Shown in pieces: positions 44,887-54,650 of a stretch of DNA of 63,275 bases. Every line of letters starts with the position of its first letter. The stretch's first letter is position 1. The translations under genes were made by a program, and so were the position numbers. Source of the stretch: Flavobacteriia bacterium 40-80 (GTDB lineage: Bacteria; Bacteroidota; Bacteroidia; Flavobacteriales_D; Crocinitomicaceae). The stretch covers positions 1 through 63,275 of the forward strand of contig MKVF01000029.1 in assembly GCA_001899145.1 (NCBI GenBank). Direction: 5' to 3'. The notes below the pieces were generated by a model. It worked only from the letters and a program-made list of their open reading frames with translations. It ran no database searches and was not told where the DNA came from.

Positions 44887-46305
44887 TCAGTCAACCTGAC
44901 TCAATTTCAACATATTGGTTTTTCCGTTCTCTTCAATCGGGATGGAAGCAATATTAATGATCAAATCTCCTTCTTTTATCAACCCTTCTTTTTTCAGGAT
45001 ATATTTTATATCTGCAATGGTATGGTCTGTACTTACTTTCGAATCATAGAAAAAAGCCTTCACGCCCCACACAAGATTTAGCTGGGTAAGTATATTCTTA
45101 TTTCCCGTAAAAATATAGATCGGGGATTTAGGTCTTTGTGACGCCAGCTTGTAAGCAGTATATCCCGAATAAGACATTGCCACCAGCGCATCCGCTTCAA
45201 CACGCTGTGCCAAACGGCAGGCATTAAAGCAAATAGAATCGGAGATATAACGGATAGTCGCTTTTTGCGGCATTGTGTCTTTGTGATAAATGCCATCAAA
45301 GTTTTCCATTTCATAGATGATATTTGTCATCGCTTTTATAACTTGCACAGGGAACTTACCAACAGACGTTTCACCGGAAAGCATTACTGCATCCGCACCG
45401 TCCATCACCGCATTGGCAACGTCGTTTACTTCCGCTCTCGTCGGTGAAATATTAGTGATCATGCTTTCCATCATCTGCGTAGCAACAATCACCGGCTTCG
45501 CCTGCTGAATACATTTCTGAACCAGCATTTTCTGGATCAGCGGAACGCTCTGAAATGGTACTTCCACACCTAGATCTCCCCGCGCCACCATGATCGCATC
45601 ACTTTCCCGGATGATTTCATTTATATCATCCAGAGCTTCCGGCTTTTCGATCTTAGCAATCACTTTCGCTTTTGCCTGTACATTTTTAATCAGGTATTTC
45701 AGCTCGATAATATCTCTTGCAGAACGTACAAAGGATAATCCTATCCAGTCAACATCCTGTGCCAGTGCAAAGTTCAGATCGTTTCTGTCTTTCTCTGTCA
45801 GTGAAGGAATCGAGATCTTCGTATTCGGAAGATTCACTCCTTTTTTCGATGAAAGGATTCCTCCGTGAACTACTTTTGCCGTAATCACCTTAGCGCCGTC
45901 GGTTCTTACTACTTCCAGCACTAATTTACCATCGTCCAGCAAGATCTTTTCACCTGGCTTTACCTCTGCCGGCAGCTGCTTATAATTAATCCCGAATTTC
46001 TTCGCGTTTCCTATTCCCTCTTCTGTCGTGATCAGCACTTCCTTCCCGTTTATCAGCTCCACGCCGTTATTTTCCATCTCATAACAGCGGATCTTAGGTC
46101 CCTGCAAATCCGCAAGGATAGCAACGTTTAACCCCATTTCCTGGTTCAGCTCACGAATAGTTTTAACCACTCCTTCGTGTATGCTGTGCTCACCGTGGGA
46201 AAAATTCAGACGGCAGACATTTACCCCTTCAAGAAACATCTGTCTCAATACTTCTTTATCAGAAGAGGCAGGTCCGATGGTTGCAACAATTTTGGTTTTT
46301 TTCAT
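44887..46305 (-). CDS. pyk: Pyruvate kinase
   Basis: Converts phosphoenolpyruvate + ADP to pyruvate + ATP. 472 aa. Visible are ILADLQGPKIRCYEM, the catalytic-lysine signature KVIAKIEKPEALDDI, MVARGDLGVEVPF and ATQMMESM. The C-terminal regulatory-type domain is full length. Two nt downstream of the IPExxxVDY gene. Confidence 0.97.
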   Translation of the reverse strand: MKKTKIVATIGPASSDKEVLRQMFLEGVNVCRLNFSHGEHSIHEGVVKTIRELNQEMGLNVAILADLQGPKIRCYEMENNGVELINGKEVLITTEEGIGNAKKFGINYKQLPAEVKPGEKILLDDGKLVLEVVRTDGAKVITAKVVHGGILSSKKGVNLPNTKISIPSLTEKDRNDLNFALAQDVDWIGLSFVRSARDIIELKYLIKNVQAKAKVIAKIEKPEALDDINEIIRESDAIMVARGDLGVEVPFQSVPLIQKMLVQKCIQQAKPVIVATQMMESMITNISPTRAEVNDVANAVMDGADAVMLSGETSVGKFPVQVIKAMTNIIYEMENFDGIYHKDTMPQKATIRYISDSICFNACRLAQRVEADALVAMSYSGYTAYKLASQRPKSPIYIFTGNKNILTQLNLVWGVKAFFYDSKVSTDHTIADIKYILKKEGLIKEGDLIINIASIPIEENGKTNMLKLSQVD

Positions 46306-46307
46306 AC

Positions 46308-46745
46308 TTATTCAAATAATATATTTTCAACAGAATCGTAATCGTTCGGATCAAAAATGTACGAAGCGAAAATAGTATCCTGCATAGTTCTTATTTTCGA
46401 ATTAATTTCTGTCATGTCGTAGATCTGGTTATTGACAAAAAAAAGAAAGTAATCCATCTGGCTTAATTCAGGGATCAGAAATTTACCTTCGTGCTTGTTC
46501 TTGATCAGATAAACAGACAGTAAATTCTCTTCATCGTGCTGGTAATAGTGAGGAAAGAATGCGGCATGATTTCTTTTAGGATAAACAGCAAACATGCTCT
46601 GCGAATATTCCAGATCGAAATGAAATGTCTTGTTCAGATCCCAGGCAAGTTTATAGTCAGCAGCGTGAGAGCAAATCCCGATCAGGTCGAAGTTAAACTC
46701 GTCCTCTTCTGAAAGAATAAACTTATGTGACTTCGTTTTAGCCAT
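46308..46745 (-). CDS. IPExxxVDY family protein
   Basis: 145 aa soluble protein with the family's name-giving segment (LIPELSQMDYFLFF) at about residues 90-105. Small conserved Bacteroidota protein of unknown function. Its place between rnc and pyk supports the call. ATG start at 46745. Confidence 0.85.
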   Translation of the reverse strand: MAKTKSHKFILSEEDEFNFDLIGICSHAADYKLAWDLNKTFHFDLEYSQSMFAVYPKRNHAAFFPHYYQHDEENLLSVYLIKNKHEGKFLIPELSQMDYFLFFVNNQIYDMTEINSKIRTMQDTIFASYIFDPNDYDSVENILFE

Positions 46746-46790
46746 ACAACGAAAGTACTCATTTTATCAGAAACAAACGTTATGCAATGA

Positions 46791-47519
46791 TTATATTTCG
46801 CCCACAAGCATCAGCGTTTCTTTCGATGCAAGCTGTTCTGCCTGCTTTTTAGAAGAGCCTTTCCCCTTCCCGTAGCTGATGTTGTTCACATTGACTTTTA
46901 TTTCATATTCCCAGATACCGTTTGTACAGTTTTCCCGGGTTACCTCAAACTCAAGCGCCAGGTGCTTTTTCTGGCACCAGATGAACAATCTGGATTTAAA
47001 ATCAATCTCTTCTTCCATCAGCTTGTTCAGATCAAGGTGATTTCTGAAAATACGTGAGATAACACATGCTTTCGTAACTTCATAACCTCCATCCAGGTAA
47101 ACAGCTCCGATAATAGCTTCCAGACAGTTTCCTTCCAGCCCCTGAATATTAATCGCTCTGCCTTTGTTATACCTCAGGTGATTTCTGATGCCCATCGATT
47201 CTCCGATTTCGGAAAGTGTTTTTCTGTTGACGATCTTGGATTTGATCTGTGTTAAGGAACCTTCTTCGTGCTCCGGATACTTCAGGAACAAATATTCCGC
47301 AACAATCGCATCAAGAACAGAATCTCCCAGAAACTCCAGACGTTCATTCGGCAGAATGGGATTTTTAGCGTTCTGATAAGATTTGTGTGTCAAAGCTTCC
47401 ATGAAATAGGAAACGTTTCTTGGTCTGTAACCAAGGGTTTTGGTAATAAAACTCTTTATATCAAGTTCCTCACCTGATAAGTGATGCTTTTGTTTTCGAT
47501 TGAAAAAGTTAAATTTCAA
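46791..47519 (-). CDS. rnc: Ribonuclease III
   Basis: Cleaves double-stranded RNA in rRNA processing and turnover. 242 aa. Catalytic signature NERLEFLGDSVLDAIV, a second acidic site (GNCLEAIIGAVYLDGG), and a C-terminal double-stranded-RNA-binding domain (YGKGKGSSKKQAEQLA). No ATG is available before residue 40; TTG at 47519, one base after the fabF stop, is the start. Confidence 0.95.
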   Translation of the reverse strand: MKFNFFNRKQKHHLSGEELDIKSFITKTLGYRPRNVSYFMEALTHKSYQNAKNPILPNERLEFLGDSVLDAIVAEYLFLKYPEHEEGSLTQIKSKIVNRKTLSEIGESMGIRNHLRYNKGRAINIQGLEGNCLEAIIGAVYLDGGYEVTKACVISRIFRNHLDLNKLMEEEIDFKSRLFIWCQKKHLALEFEVTRENCTNGIWEYEIKVNVNNISYGKGKGSSKKQAEQLASKETLMLVGEI

Positions 47520-47520
47520 T

Positions 47521-48774
47521 TTAACGGTTAAATTTCTTTACGATTACGGAAGTATTGTGACCACCGAATCCAAATGTATTGGACAAAGCAGCATTCACAA
47601 CTCTTTTCTGAGCTTTATTGAACGTAAAATTTAATTTATTGTCAATTTCGGGATCGTCTGTAAAGTGATTGATTGTCGGAGGGACAATATCATTATTTAC
47701 AGAAAGAATACAGGCAATCGCCTCAATAGCACCTGCCGCACCTAATAAATGGCCGGTCATTGATTTTGTTGAACTGATGTTCAGATTATAGGCGTGATCA
47801 CCAAACACATCTTTTATTGCTTTTGTTTCAGCAACATCACCTAATGGCGTAGAAGTCCCGTGAACATTCACATAGTCTATTTCTTCCGGTTTCATGTAAG
47901 CATCTTCCAGAGCGGCAATCATTACATTTCTGGCACCAATCCCTTCCGGGTGCGGAGCCGTCATGTGATAAGCGTCTCCGGACATTCCGCCACCAACAAC
48001 TTCTGCATAGATTTTAGCGCCACGTTTTAAAGCATGCTCTAGCTCTTCCAGAATTAAAGCGCCGCTTCCTTCACCCAGCACAAAGCCGTCTCTGTCCAGA
48101 TCAAACGGACGAGAAGCTGTTTTTGGATCTTCGTTACGTGTTGATAGTGCTTTTAAAGCGTTGAAACCGCCCATCCCCATTTCATTTACTGCTGCTTCAG
48201 AACCACCGGTAACGATAGCATCGGCTTTCCCCAAGCGGATCAGGTTAAATGCGTCAATGATCGCATTTGTAGCGGATGCACAGGCAGAAACAGTAACGTA
48301 ATTCGGGCCCCGCAAACCATATTTAATAGAAATATGACCTGCTGCGATGTCCGAAATCATTTTGGGAATAAAAAAAGGATTGAAACGAGGTGTTCCGTCT
48401 CCTTCAAAAAAATTCTGGGCTTCGTCCTGGAAAGTCTTCAGACCTCCGATACCTGAACCCCAGATCACTCCAATACGATCCACATTCGGATCTGACTCCA
48501 TTAACCGGGAATCAGCCATGGCTTCAGTAGCTGAAACCATGGCATATTGAGAAAATTGATCTAATTTGCGAGCCTCTTTTTTTTCAATGAAGTCTTCAAC
48601 ATTGAAATTTTTAACTTCACAAGCAAACTGAGTCTTGAATTTAGAAGCATCGAATTGTTTAATGAAATCAGCTCCGCTACGACCTTCAATAAGGCCTTCC
48701 CAATATTCTTTAACATTGTTTCCTATTGGTGTAAGCGCACCTAATCCCGTCACTACAACTCTTTTTAATTCCAT
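47521..48774 (-). CDS. fabF: Beta-ketoacyl-ACP synthase II
   Basis: Elongating condensing enzyme of type II fatty-acid synthesis. 417 aa. The Cys-His-His triad is in TVSACASATNA, NVHGTSTPLGD and KSMTGHLLGAAGA. 37 nt after acpP, whose product carries its substrate, and directly before rnc, the classic acpP-fabF-rnc order. Confidence 0.97.
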   Translation of the reverse strand: MELKRVVVTGLGALTPIGNNVKEYWEGLIEGRSGADFIKQFDASKFKTQFACEVKNFNVEDFIEKKEARKLDQFSQYAMVSATEAMADSRLMESDPNVDRIGVIWGSGIGGLKTFQDEAQNFFEGDGTPRFNPFFIPKMISDIAAGHISIKYGLRGPNYVTVSACASATNAIIDAFNLIRLGKADAIVTGGSEAAVNEMGMGGFNALKALSTRNEDPKTASRPFDLDRDGFVLGEGSGALILEELEHALKRGAKIYAEVVGGGMSGDAYHMTAPHPEGIGARNVMIAALEDAYMKPEEIDYVNVHGTSTPLGDVAETKAIKDVFGDHAYNLNISSTKSMTGHLLGAAGAIEAIACILSVNNDIVPPTINHFTDDPEIDNKLNFTFNKAQKRVVNAALSNTFGFGGHNTSVIVKKFNR

Positions 48775-48811
48775 AGATACTTCTTAAAATGAAAACTCAC
48801 ATTAATTGCAA

Positions 48812-49045
48812 TTACACGTTTTTCTCGATGTAGGAAACAGCGTCTCCCACAGTCTGGATAGTTTCAGCTTGATCGTCCGGAATTGCAATATTAAATTCTT
48901 TTTCAAACTCCATGATCAATTCTACAGTATCTAGAGAGTCTGCTCCTAGATCATTTGTGAAGCTTGCTTCGTTTGTTACTTCACTCTCTTCAACTCCCAA
49001 TTTATCAACGATAATTGCGATAACTTTTGACTTGATATCAGACAT
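48812..49045 (-). CDS. acpP: Acyl carrier protein
   Basis: 77 aa from ATG 49045 (MSDIKSKV); the frame extends 11 codons upstream without family similarity. The phosphopantetheine serine is in [14 protein letters not shown]. Strongly acidic, as expected. Carries growing acyl chains for FabF and donates octanoate for LipB. Confidence 0.97.
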   Translation of the reverse strand: MSDIKSKVIAIIVDKLGVEESEVTNEASFTNDLGADSLDTVELIMEFEKEFNIAIPDDQAETIQTVGDAVSYIEKNV

Positions 49046-49102
49046 ATCTATTTTATTTATGATTGTTTCAGCATGCAAAGAAATAATATAAGTTTAAAAA
49101 AA

Positions 49103-49110
49103 CAAAATTA
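49103..49110 (-). promoter_or_regulatory. -7 box candidate for acpP-fabF-rnc
   Basis: Minus strand TAATTTTG, an exact TAnnTTTG, leaving a leader of about 50 nt before acpP. The expected TTG at N19 is absent (CAT). Confidence 0.35.
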
Positions 49111-49197
49111 TTACTTAGAATTTTACGTTATGTTATTCCCCTCAAGCCGTAAAAAAATTCTCTGTATCACACCCATTACCAAGCGGAAAGTCTGTTA

Positions 49198-49227
49198 TTG
49201 TGAATTCATTTTTTTCTGATATTTTTA
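49198..49227 (+). promoter_or_regulatory. Promoter for the bestrophin gene
   Basis: TTG-N19-TATTTTTA, exact -33 box and spacing, one mismatch in the -7 box. It would start transcription about 25 nt before the ATG at 49258. Confidence 0.5.
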
Positions 49228-49257
49228 CAAAAAATAAATTCATTTCACACTTTTTAT

Positions 49258-50127
49258 ATGATTTATTACAATCCTAAAAGCTGGATTTCGCTGATTTTTT
49301 CAATTCATAAAAGTGATACCCTGCGTATTTTATGGCTGCCTATGCTCTATGTGCTGCTATTGACACTTACATTAGCTTATATAGAAATAAATTATCTCAA
49401 AGAGTACACTACCTATTTTGAAAAAATATTAAATATCTACCAGCTGATCGGCTTTGTCATCTCTTTATTACTGGTATTCCGGACGAACACCGCTTATGAC
49501 CGCTGGTGGGAAGGAAGAAAGCAATGGGGTGCTTTAATGAATGCTTCCCGTTCTGCTGTTAATATGCTTTCTTCTTTCGGGTTATCAGAAGAGGATCGCT
49601 TGTTCCTGGGAAGGCATCTGAAAAATTTCCCAATCGCTCTGATGTATCATCTGCGAAATCAGGATGCTTTTTTATACCTGAAGCTCACTGAAGAAGAAAA
49701 GCAAACATTAAAAACGAAAGAACACCAGCCTTTCTATCTGTCCAATCTGCTGATCCGTAAAATCAGCAGCCTGCGAAAATCAGGCGCTATTGATGATTTC
49801 CAGTACCTGGAAATCAACCGCACCTTACAAATATTGATGGATGTATGCGGCGCATGTGAACGTATTAAAAAAACGCCTATTCCGTTTTCGTACAGCCTGT
49901 TCTTTAAGAAATTTATTTTCCTCTATATCCTGACAATGCCGTTTGCATTTGTTCCTTCGATGGGTTACTACGCTTGCTTTGTCTCTATATTTGTCTTTTA
50001 TGTGCTGGTAAGCATCGAAGTGCTGGCAGAAGAAATTGAGGACCCTTTCGGGGAAGATGACAACGATCTGCCTACGGACAGCATTTCGGAAGGAATTGGC
50101 AAATCCGTTGACGAATATTTATCGTAA
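49258..50127 (+). CDS. Bestrophin family ion channel
   Basis: 289 aa. The bestrophin/UPF0187 hallmark FRTNTAYDRWWEGRKQWG is exact, with surrounding membrane helices (MLYVLLLTLTLAYIEI, YQLIGFVISLLLVF) and the PFSYSLFFKKFIFLYILTMPF pore-lining region. The acidic C-terminal EIEDPFGEDDNDLP is the calcium-clasp-like segment of the family. Probably a pentameric anion or cation channel in the inner membrane. Confidence 0.93.
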   Translation: MIYYNPKSWISLIFSIHKSDTLRILWLPMLYVLLLTLTLAYIEINYLKEYTTYFEKILNIYQLIGFVISLLLVFRTNTAYDRWWEGRKQWGALMNASRSAVNMLSSFGLSEEDRLFLGRHLKNFPIALMYHLRNQDAFLYLKLTEEEKQTLKTKEHQPFYLSNLLIRKISSLRKSGAIDDFQYLEINRTLQILMDVCGACERIKKTPIPFSYSLFFKKFIFLYILTMPFAFVPSMGYYACFVSIFVFYVLVSIEVLAEEIEDPFGEDDNDLPTDSISEGIGKSVDEYLS

Positions 50128-50178
50128 TTGAGACTTTAAGATATTAAAATAGCAGGACATTAAGATTTTTATTGAACC

Positions 50179-50228
50179 ATTCAGCATTCAATATTCCACA
50201 ATTCAATATTCAGTATTCAGTATTCATT
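50179..50228. repeat. Dispersed ATTCAATATTCAGTATT-type repeat, copy 2
   Basis: CATTCAATATTCCACAATTC followed by tandem CAGTATT units, inverted relative to the copy at 25648-25694. It lies in the 110-bp convergent gap between bestrophin and the histidine kinase. Confidence 0.55.
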
Positions 50229-50237
50229 TCACCCCCA

Positions 50238-51494
50238 TCACACCTCTTCCGTACTGTATTTGAATGTCAAAGCAAAGGTCGTTCCGTTATTAATGGAATA
50301 TTCATACGTTCCATTTAGCTGGTTGCTTAATGCCTCTACCAGCACCATTCCCAATGAAGACTTTGATCTATTTTGGATGTCAAACCCTATTCCGTTATCA
50401 GAAATCTGAACCAGAATCTGGCTTCCCAGCCCTTTTATTTTGATGGCAATTTTTCCTTTTCCGCTCGGAAACGCATATTTGATAGAATTCGTCAGCACTT
50501 CATTTATAATCAAAGAGCAGGGGATCGCTTGTGATGAAAACAAATAAATCTCATCGACATCAAAAGAAATATGAATGTCGTTCTCATTTTCAAAGAATGT
50601 TCTCGTCAGCTCCGATACCAGCTCATACACATATTCACGAAGGTTCACATTGAGAAACTCTTCCTTATCGTACAATTTCTGATGGACCACCTTCATAGAG
50701 TGAATCCGGTTAGCGCTGTCCAGCAGGATCTGCTTTAATTTCGGATCATCGACGGAATGCCGCTGTATGTTGATCATGCTATATACGATCGACAGGTTGT
50801 TCTTTGTTCTGTGGTGGATTTCCGAAAGCAGGACGTTCTTATCTTCAATCGTTTCCTTTAATTTTTGTTGCTGCTCTTTATTTTCCTCCTGAATCTGGGA
50901 CAATTTTTTGGACAGCACATAACGTGTTTTACCGAAATAAATGGTGATCAGCATTAATAAAACCACCGGCACGACATCATTATAGCCACTAAAAAAATAA
51001 GGATATTTATAATTGGAAATGAGAGACGGATAGCTCACAGAAAGATAAATGCTGATACATATAAAGAGCAATATTGATATGATGGATGCGATAATGTGCT
51101 TATAACAAGAATAGGGATAGAGAAAAACAACGCTCATCAACAAAGGAATGGCAAATAAATAGGTATGAGAGGAGAAGTTGAATAAAATCAGGTATAAGGA
51201 CAAGTTAACACCTGAAAAAAGCAGGATGATCGTATTGGCAAACATCAGGTTATTGTATTTTTTGAACGGAATTGCCAGTAATTGGATCAGCGTAAAAGCA
51301 GCCATCAGAGAGCCGATCAGATAAAAGCCGTTAACAAGAATAAAAAAGCTGTTGATCAGCTGATAAGGCACAAAAAGCAGCAACATAAGGTTTACACCAG
51401 CCAGCAGATGCTTCTTTTCATACGGATTTATTCTTCCTCCTTCACTTTGGAAAAGAATCCTGTTTAAATCTGCCAGTTTCAGCTTATTAATCAT
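50238..51494 (-). CDS. Membrane sensor histidine kinase (HisKA_2 type)
   Basis: 418 aa. About six N-terminal membrane helices, then a coiled coil (LSQIQEENKEQQQKLKETIED), the phospho-acceptor box SEIHHRTKNNLSIVYSMI of the HisKA_2/HWE-like class, and an ATPase domain (INEVLTNSIKYAF, ISDNGIGF). The signal is presumably sensed in the membrane. No response regulator is adjacent, so it is an orphan here. 10 nt after the FAD oxidoreductase gene. Confidence 0.9.
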   Translation of the reverse strand: MINKLKLADLNRILFQSEGGRINPYEKKHLLAGVNLMLLLFVPYQLINSFFILVNGFYLIGSLMAAFTLIQLLAIPFKKYNNLMFANTIILLFSGVNLSLYLILFNFSSHTYLFAIPLLMSVVFLYPYSCYKHIIASIISILLFICISIYLSVSYPSLISNYKYPYFFSGYNDVVPVVLLMLITIYFGKTRYVLSKKLSQIQEENKEQQQKLKETIEDKNVLLSEIHHRTKNNLSIVYSMINIQRHSVDDPKLKQILLDSANRIHSMKVVHQKLYDKEEFLNVNLREYVYELVSELTRTFFENENDIHISFDVDEIYLFSSQAIPCSLIINEVLTNSIKYAFPSGKGKIAIKIKGLGSQILVQISDNGIGFDIQNRSKSSLGMVLVEALSNQLNGTYEYSINNGTTFALTFKYSTEEV

Positions 51495-51504
51495 CCTTAC
51501 TTTC

Positions 51505-52527
51505 TCACTTTTTATAAAAACGATTAATAGTTACTTCTTCCGGAATTTCCCGGCCATCAATTAAAAAATCATACATCCATTTCGCCATCAGCGGCGCGAT
51601 CAGGTAACCCTTTGTTCCTAATCCGTTAAAGATATAGTTATTTTTATGATCGGGATGTTCGCCAAGGATCGGTCTTCTGTCTTTGACCGTGGGCCTTACA
51701 CCTGCCTGTTGATCAGCAATCTCGTATTTCGCCGTAATTAAGTTCTTCAGGTCATTTTCCAGCAGCTCTTTTGCTTCATCTGTGATATTCAGCGAACTGT
51801 CACTCCACTCATACGTCGCCCCCACTCTGAACTGATGATCACCTGTCGGCAAAACGAAACATTTACGATTGATTGATTCCTCCTGCGGGATTTCATCTGA
51901 TTTCACCGTCAAGATCTGGCCTTTTGTCGGATCCAGGGGAAGGTGATTAAACAGCGGATTATGGATCATTTCATAACCCTCACAATAAATAATTCCTTTG
52001 TATTTTGCACGATCAGGAGCGGCTTCCTCTTTCGTTATGTAACGTAATTTTTTCTGAGCAAGTAAGAAATCCCTCATTCCCAGAACAAAGTCCTTCGTTG
52101 AGATCCAGGCTGCATTTTTTACCAGTCCTGTACCATATTCCTGGTATAAATTTTCCGGGCTGGGAGTATTCACTTCACCCAAATAGTCCGAATAAGCCGG
52201 TTTTTCCTTTTTCTTCTGCCATTCATCCGATTCCTGCTGATGAGAAAAGGAACGACGGATCACCAGGTCATTCCATATTTTTTGCTGAAGCAGCAGCTCC
52301 GCTTTCTTATAGAAGGCTTTTGCGTACGGAAGTAAAGTATCCACTTCCCAACTTTTGGTAGTTCTTCTGAAAACAATCGGATTAATCAATCCCGCAGCGA
52401 TAAGGGAACTGTGATTTTCTTCCTTTGTAAGAATTTCAAAAGGAATATTATTTTCATAAAAATGCAAAGCCAGTGACAGCCCGCTAAGGCCTCCGCCGAT
52501 AATTAAATATTTTTTCTCATCCTGCAT
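51505..52527 (-). CDS. FAD-dependent oxidoreductase (DAO-type)
   Basis: 340 aa from ATG 52527 (MQDEKKYLIIGGG); the frame reaches a TTG at 52533. An FAD dinucleotide motif is at the N-terminus (IIGGGLSGLSLALHF). The C-terminus has the second flavin contact (NNYIFNGLGTKGYLIAP) and RPTVKDRRPILGEHP, as in glycine/D-amino-acid oxidase-like enzymes. Substrate unknown. The start lies inside the comF 3' end. Confidence 0.88.
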   Translation of the reverse strand: MQDEKKYLIIGGGLSGLSLALHFYENNIPFEILTKEENHSSLIAAGLINPIVFRRTTKSWEVDTLLPYAKAFYKKAELLLQQKIWNDLVIRRSFSHQQESDEWQKKKEKPAYSDYLGEVNTPSPENLYQEYGTGLVKNAAWISTKDFVLGMRDFLLAQKKLRYITKEEAAPDRAKYKGIIYCEGYEMIHNPLFNHLPLDPTKGQILTVKSDEIPQEESINRKCFVLPTGDHQFRVGATYEWSDSSLNITDEAKELLENDLKNLITAKYEIADQQAGVRPTVKDRRPILGEHPDHKNNYIFNGLGTKGYLIAPLMAKWMYDFLIDGREIPEEVTINRFYKK

Positions 52528-53227
52528 AAGCAATGCTTAATATACTCACTTCCACCTCGTGTTTCTCCCTGATCATCCTGATCGCTGCTTCCAGCGTTGA
52601 GCCGGTAGTTATTACATCATCCACCAGCGCAATATGCCGGACATTTTCAGGCAATACGTCTGACACTGAAAATACTTCCTGAACATTTTTCCAGCGATCA
52701 AATTTACTTTTTTTCGTCTGACTCTCCGTATGGGTCTGTCTTGAAAGAAATTGAAATGAAAATTCAATCCCTGTCTGTTGTTTAATTCCCTTTGCGATTT
52801 CTTCGCTCTGGTTGTAACCGCGAATATACCGTTTCTTTTCGTGCAACGGAACGGGTATTAATAAATCAATTGCTTTAAACTTTTCCGAGCTTTTAATTCT
52901 GTCTCCTATCAAAACTCCCATATACTGCGCCAGGTCAGGCCGGTTACTGTATTTCAGCTGATGAAGGATTTTCCTGGACTGATTATTTTCCCTGTAATAT
53001 AAAAGTGAAAAAACGCTGCTGACTTTTATTCTTCCCCAAAACAGCTGATCTAAAGCGGAAGCATTTCCGTAATGCTCAAAGTTTGTCACATGAAGCTCGT
53101 TTTTACAGATCATACATAAGTATTGTCCGCCGGACGGCAGTTCAGATTCACAGCATAAGCATTGCTCCGGGTAAACCAGATGCAACAAATCGGAAAGGTA
53201 TTGTTTTGTATAGTTGAAAATCTTCAC
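52517..53227 (-). CDS. ComF family phosphoribosyltransferase-like protein
   Basis: 236 aa with GTG start at 53227. The N-terminal zinc finger (CLCCESEL, CMICKNEL) and C-terminal PRPP-type signature (IALVDDVITTGSTLEAA) define the family. ComF proteins function in uptake of transforming DNA in several bacteria; here that is inference only. First gene of the comF/FAD-oxidoreductase/kinase group. Confidence 0.9.
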   Translation of the reverse strand: MKIFNYTKQYLSDLLHLVYPEQCLCCESELPSGGQYLCMICKNELHVTNFEHYGNASALDQLFWGRIKVSSVFSLLYYRENNQSRKILHQLKYSNRPDLAQYMGVLIGDRIKSSEKFKAIDLLIPVPLHEKKRYIRGYNQSEEIAKGIKQQTGIEFSFQFLSRQTHTESQTKKSKFDRWKNVQEVFSVSDVLPENVRHIALVDDVITTGSTLEAAIRMIREKHEVEVSILSIAYAG

Positions 53228-53628
53228 TTTTTAAAATTTTTAAATCCACATTCTGCTGTTTAAAACGTAGCGAAATTTAAGAAAAATCAATAGCAAAATA
53301 AATTAATTTTAAACAGTTTAAGTCACAAAAGTAATCACTTGATTCTGATGGCGAAAAATATTTGAAAAAGCAATTTTATCAGAATGAAATCTAAAAATAG
53401 TTTTCCACACAATTGTTGATAAAATGCTTAGTGATTGGTAGCATTGGGATTGAGCTTGCTTTTGTTAATAACGCAGGTCGATTGTGGATATCTTCGCTTG
53501 AAAAAGGGATTTAAAATCACAACTTTTGTAACCTCTCGTTGACAATGAACTAACGCTATATATTCAAACTATACATACATGTTAATCTATTAATAGTCAG
53601 GCATGTATTTAAAAAATTAATATTAATA
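53228..53628. other. Intergenic region upstream of comF and nrdB with DnaA-box-like sites
   Basis: 401 AT-rich bases without a gene. They contain TTTTCCACA (53401-53409) and, in the opposite direction, ATATCCACA (53491-53483), each one mismatch from TTATCCACA. An inverted pair ATTCTGAT/ATCAGAAT lies at 53342-53349 and 53378-53385. A weak nrdB promoter (TTG at 53539, TATATTCA at 53559, spacing 17) is possible. DnaA control of nrd is known in E. coli; here it is a hypothesis. Confidence 0.35.
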
Positions 53629-54606
53629 ATGAGTCAGGCAGAACCAATTTTAGAACCGAATGACGGACGTTTTGTGTTGTTTCCAATTCAGCACGATGAT
53701 ATTTGGCAGTTTTACAAAAAGGCGGAGGCCAGCTTCTGGACAGCAGAAGAAATCGATTTGTCTCTGGACATTATCGACTGGGAATCCAAATTGAATGATG
53801 ATGAACGCCATTTCATCAAGCATGTACTTGCATTTTTTGCGGCGTCAGACGGTATCGTAAATGAAAATCTGGCGGAGAACTTTCTTTCAGAAGTTCAATA
53901 TACGGAAGCCAAGTTTTTCTATGGTTTTCAGATAGCTATTGAAAATATTCACTCTGAAACGTATTCGTTATTGATCGACACTTACATAAAAGATGACAAA
54001 GAAAAGCGCTACCTGTTTAACGCCATTGACACCATGGACTGTGTTCGTAAAAAAGCACAGTGGGCATTGCGCTGGATCGAGCAGGGAACTTTTGCAGAAC
54101 GCCTGATTGCTTTTGCCGCGGTAGAAGGGATTTTCTTCTCCGGGTCTTTCTGCTCTATTTTCTGGTTGAAAAAAAGAGGTTTAATGCCGGGACTTTCTTT
54201 CTCGAATGAATTAATTTCCAGAGACGAAGGATTACATTGCGATTTTGCCTGCTTACTTTACAATCAGCATGTGGTGAACAAGCTTCCGAAGGAACAAATC
54301 CGTGAAATCATCATGAATGCGGTTGAAATTGAAAAAGAATTTATCATTGATGCCCTGCCTGTCCGCCTGATCGGGATGAACAGCGAATCCATGTCTCAAT
54401 ATATTGAGTTTGTCGCTGACAGGCTGCTGGTAGAGCTTGGAAATGAAAAAGTGTACAATGCGACCAATCCGTTTGACTTCATGGACATGATCTCTATCCA
54501 GGGGAAAACCAACTTCTTTGAAAAACGCGTTGGTGAATACCAGAAAGCCGGTGTTTTGGGCGGTGGAAAAAATGCGCAGTCGTTTTCTATAGATGAAGAC
54601 TTCTAA
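53629..54606 (+). CDS. nrdB: Class I ribonucleotide reductase, beta subunit
   Basis: Houses the metal site and radical for deoxynucleotide synthesis. 325 aa. Metal ligands include Asp74 (AASDG), Glu105 and His108 in [12 protein letters not shown], and Tyr112 at the radical position, so this is a tyrosyl-radical type closer to eukaryote-like R2 proteins. The acidic aromatic tail SFSIDEDF is the docking peptide for NrdA. 44 nt before nrdA. Confidence 0.97.
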   Translation: MSQAEPILEPNDGRFVLFPIQHDDIWQFYKKAEASFWTAEEIDLSLDIIDWESKLNDDERHFIKHVLAFFAASDGIVNENLAENFLSEVQYTEAKFFYGFQIAIENIHSETYSLLIDTYIKDDKEKRYLFNAIDTMDCVRKKAQWALRWIEQGTFAERLIAFAAVEGIFFSGSFCSIFWLKKRGLMPGLSFSNELISRDEGLHCDFACLLYNQHVVNKLPKEQIREIIMNAVEIEKEFIIDALPVRLIGMNSESMSQYIEFVADRLLVELGNEKVYNATNPFDFMDMISIQGKTNFFEKRVGEYQKAGVLGGGKNAQSFSIDEDF

Positions 54607-54650
54607 AAAATATAAAGTAACTGTTTTATACATAATTAAAACCTGATTTA

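Noticed and set aside
53228-53628. Possible replication origin
   Set aside because: Only two imperfect DnaA boxes, no clear unwinding repeats and no dnaA, dnaN or gidA nearby.
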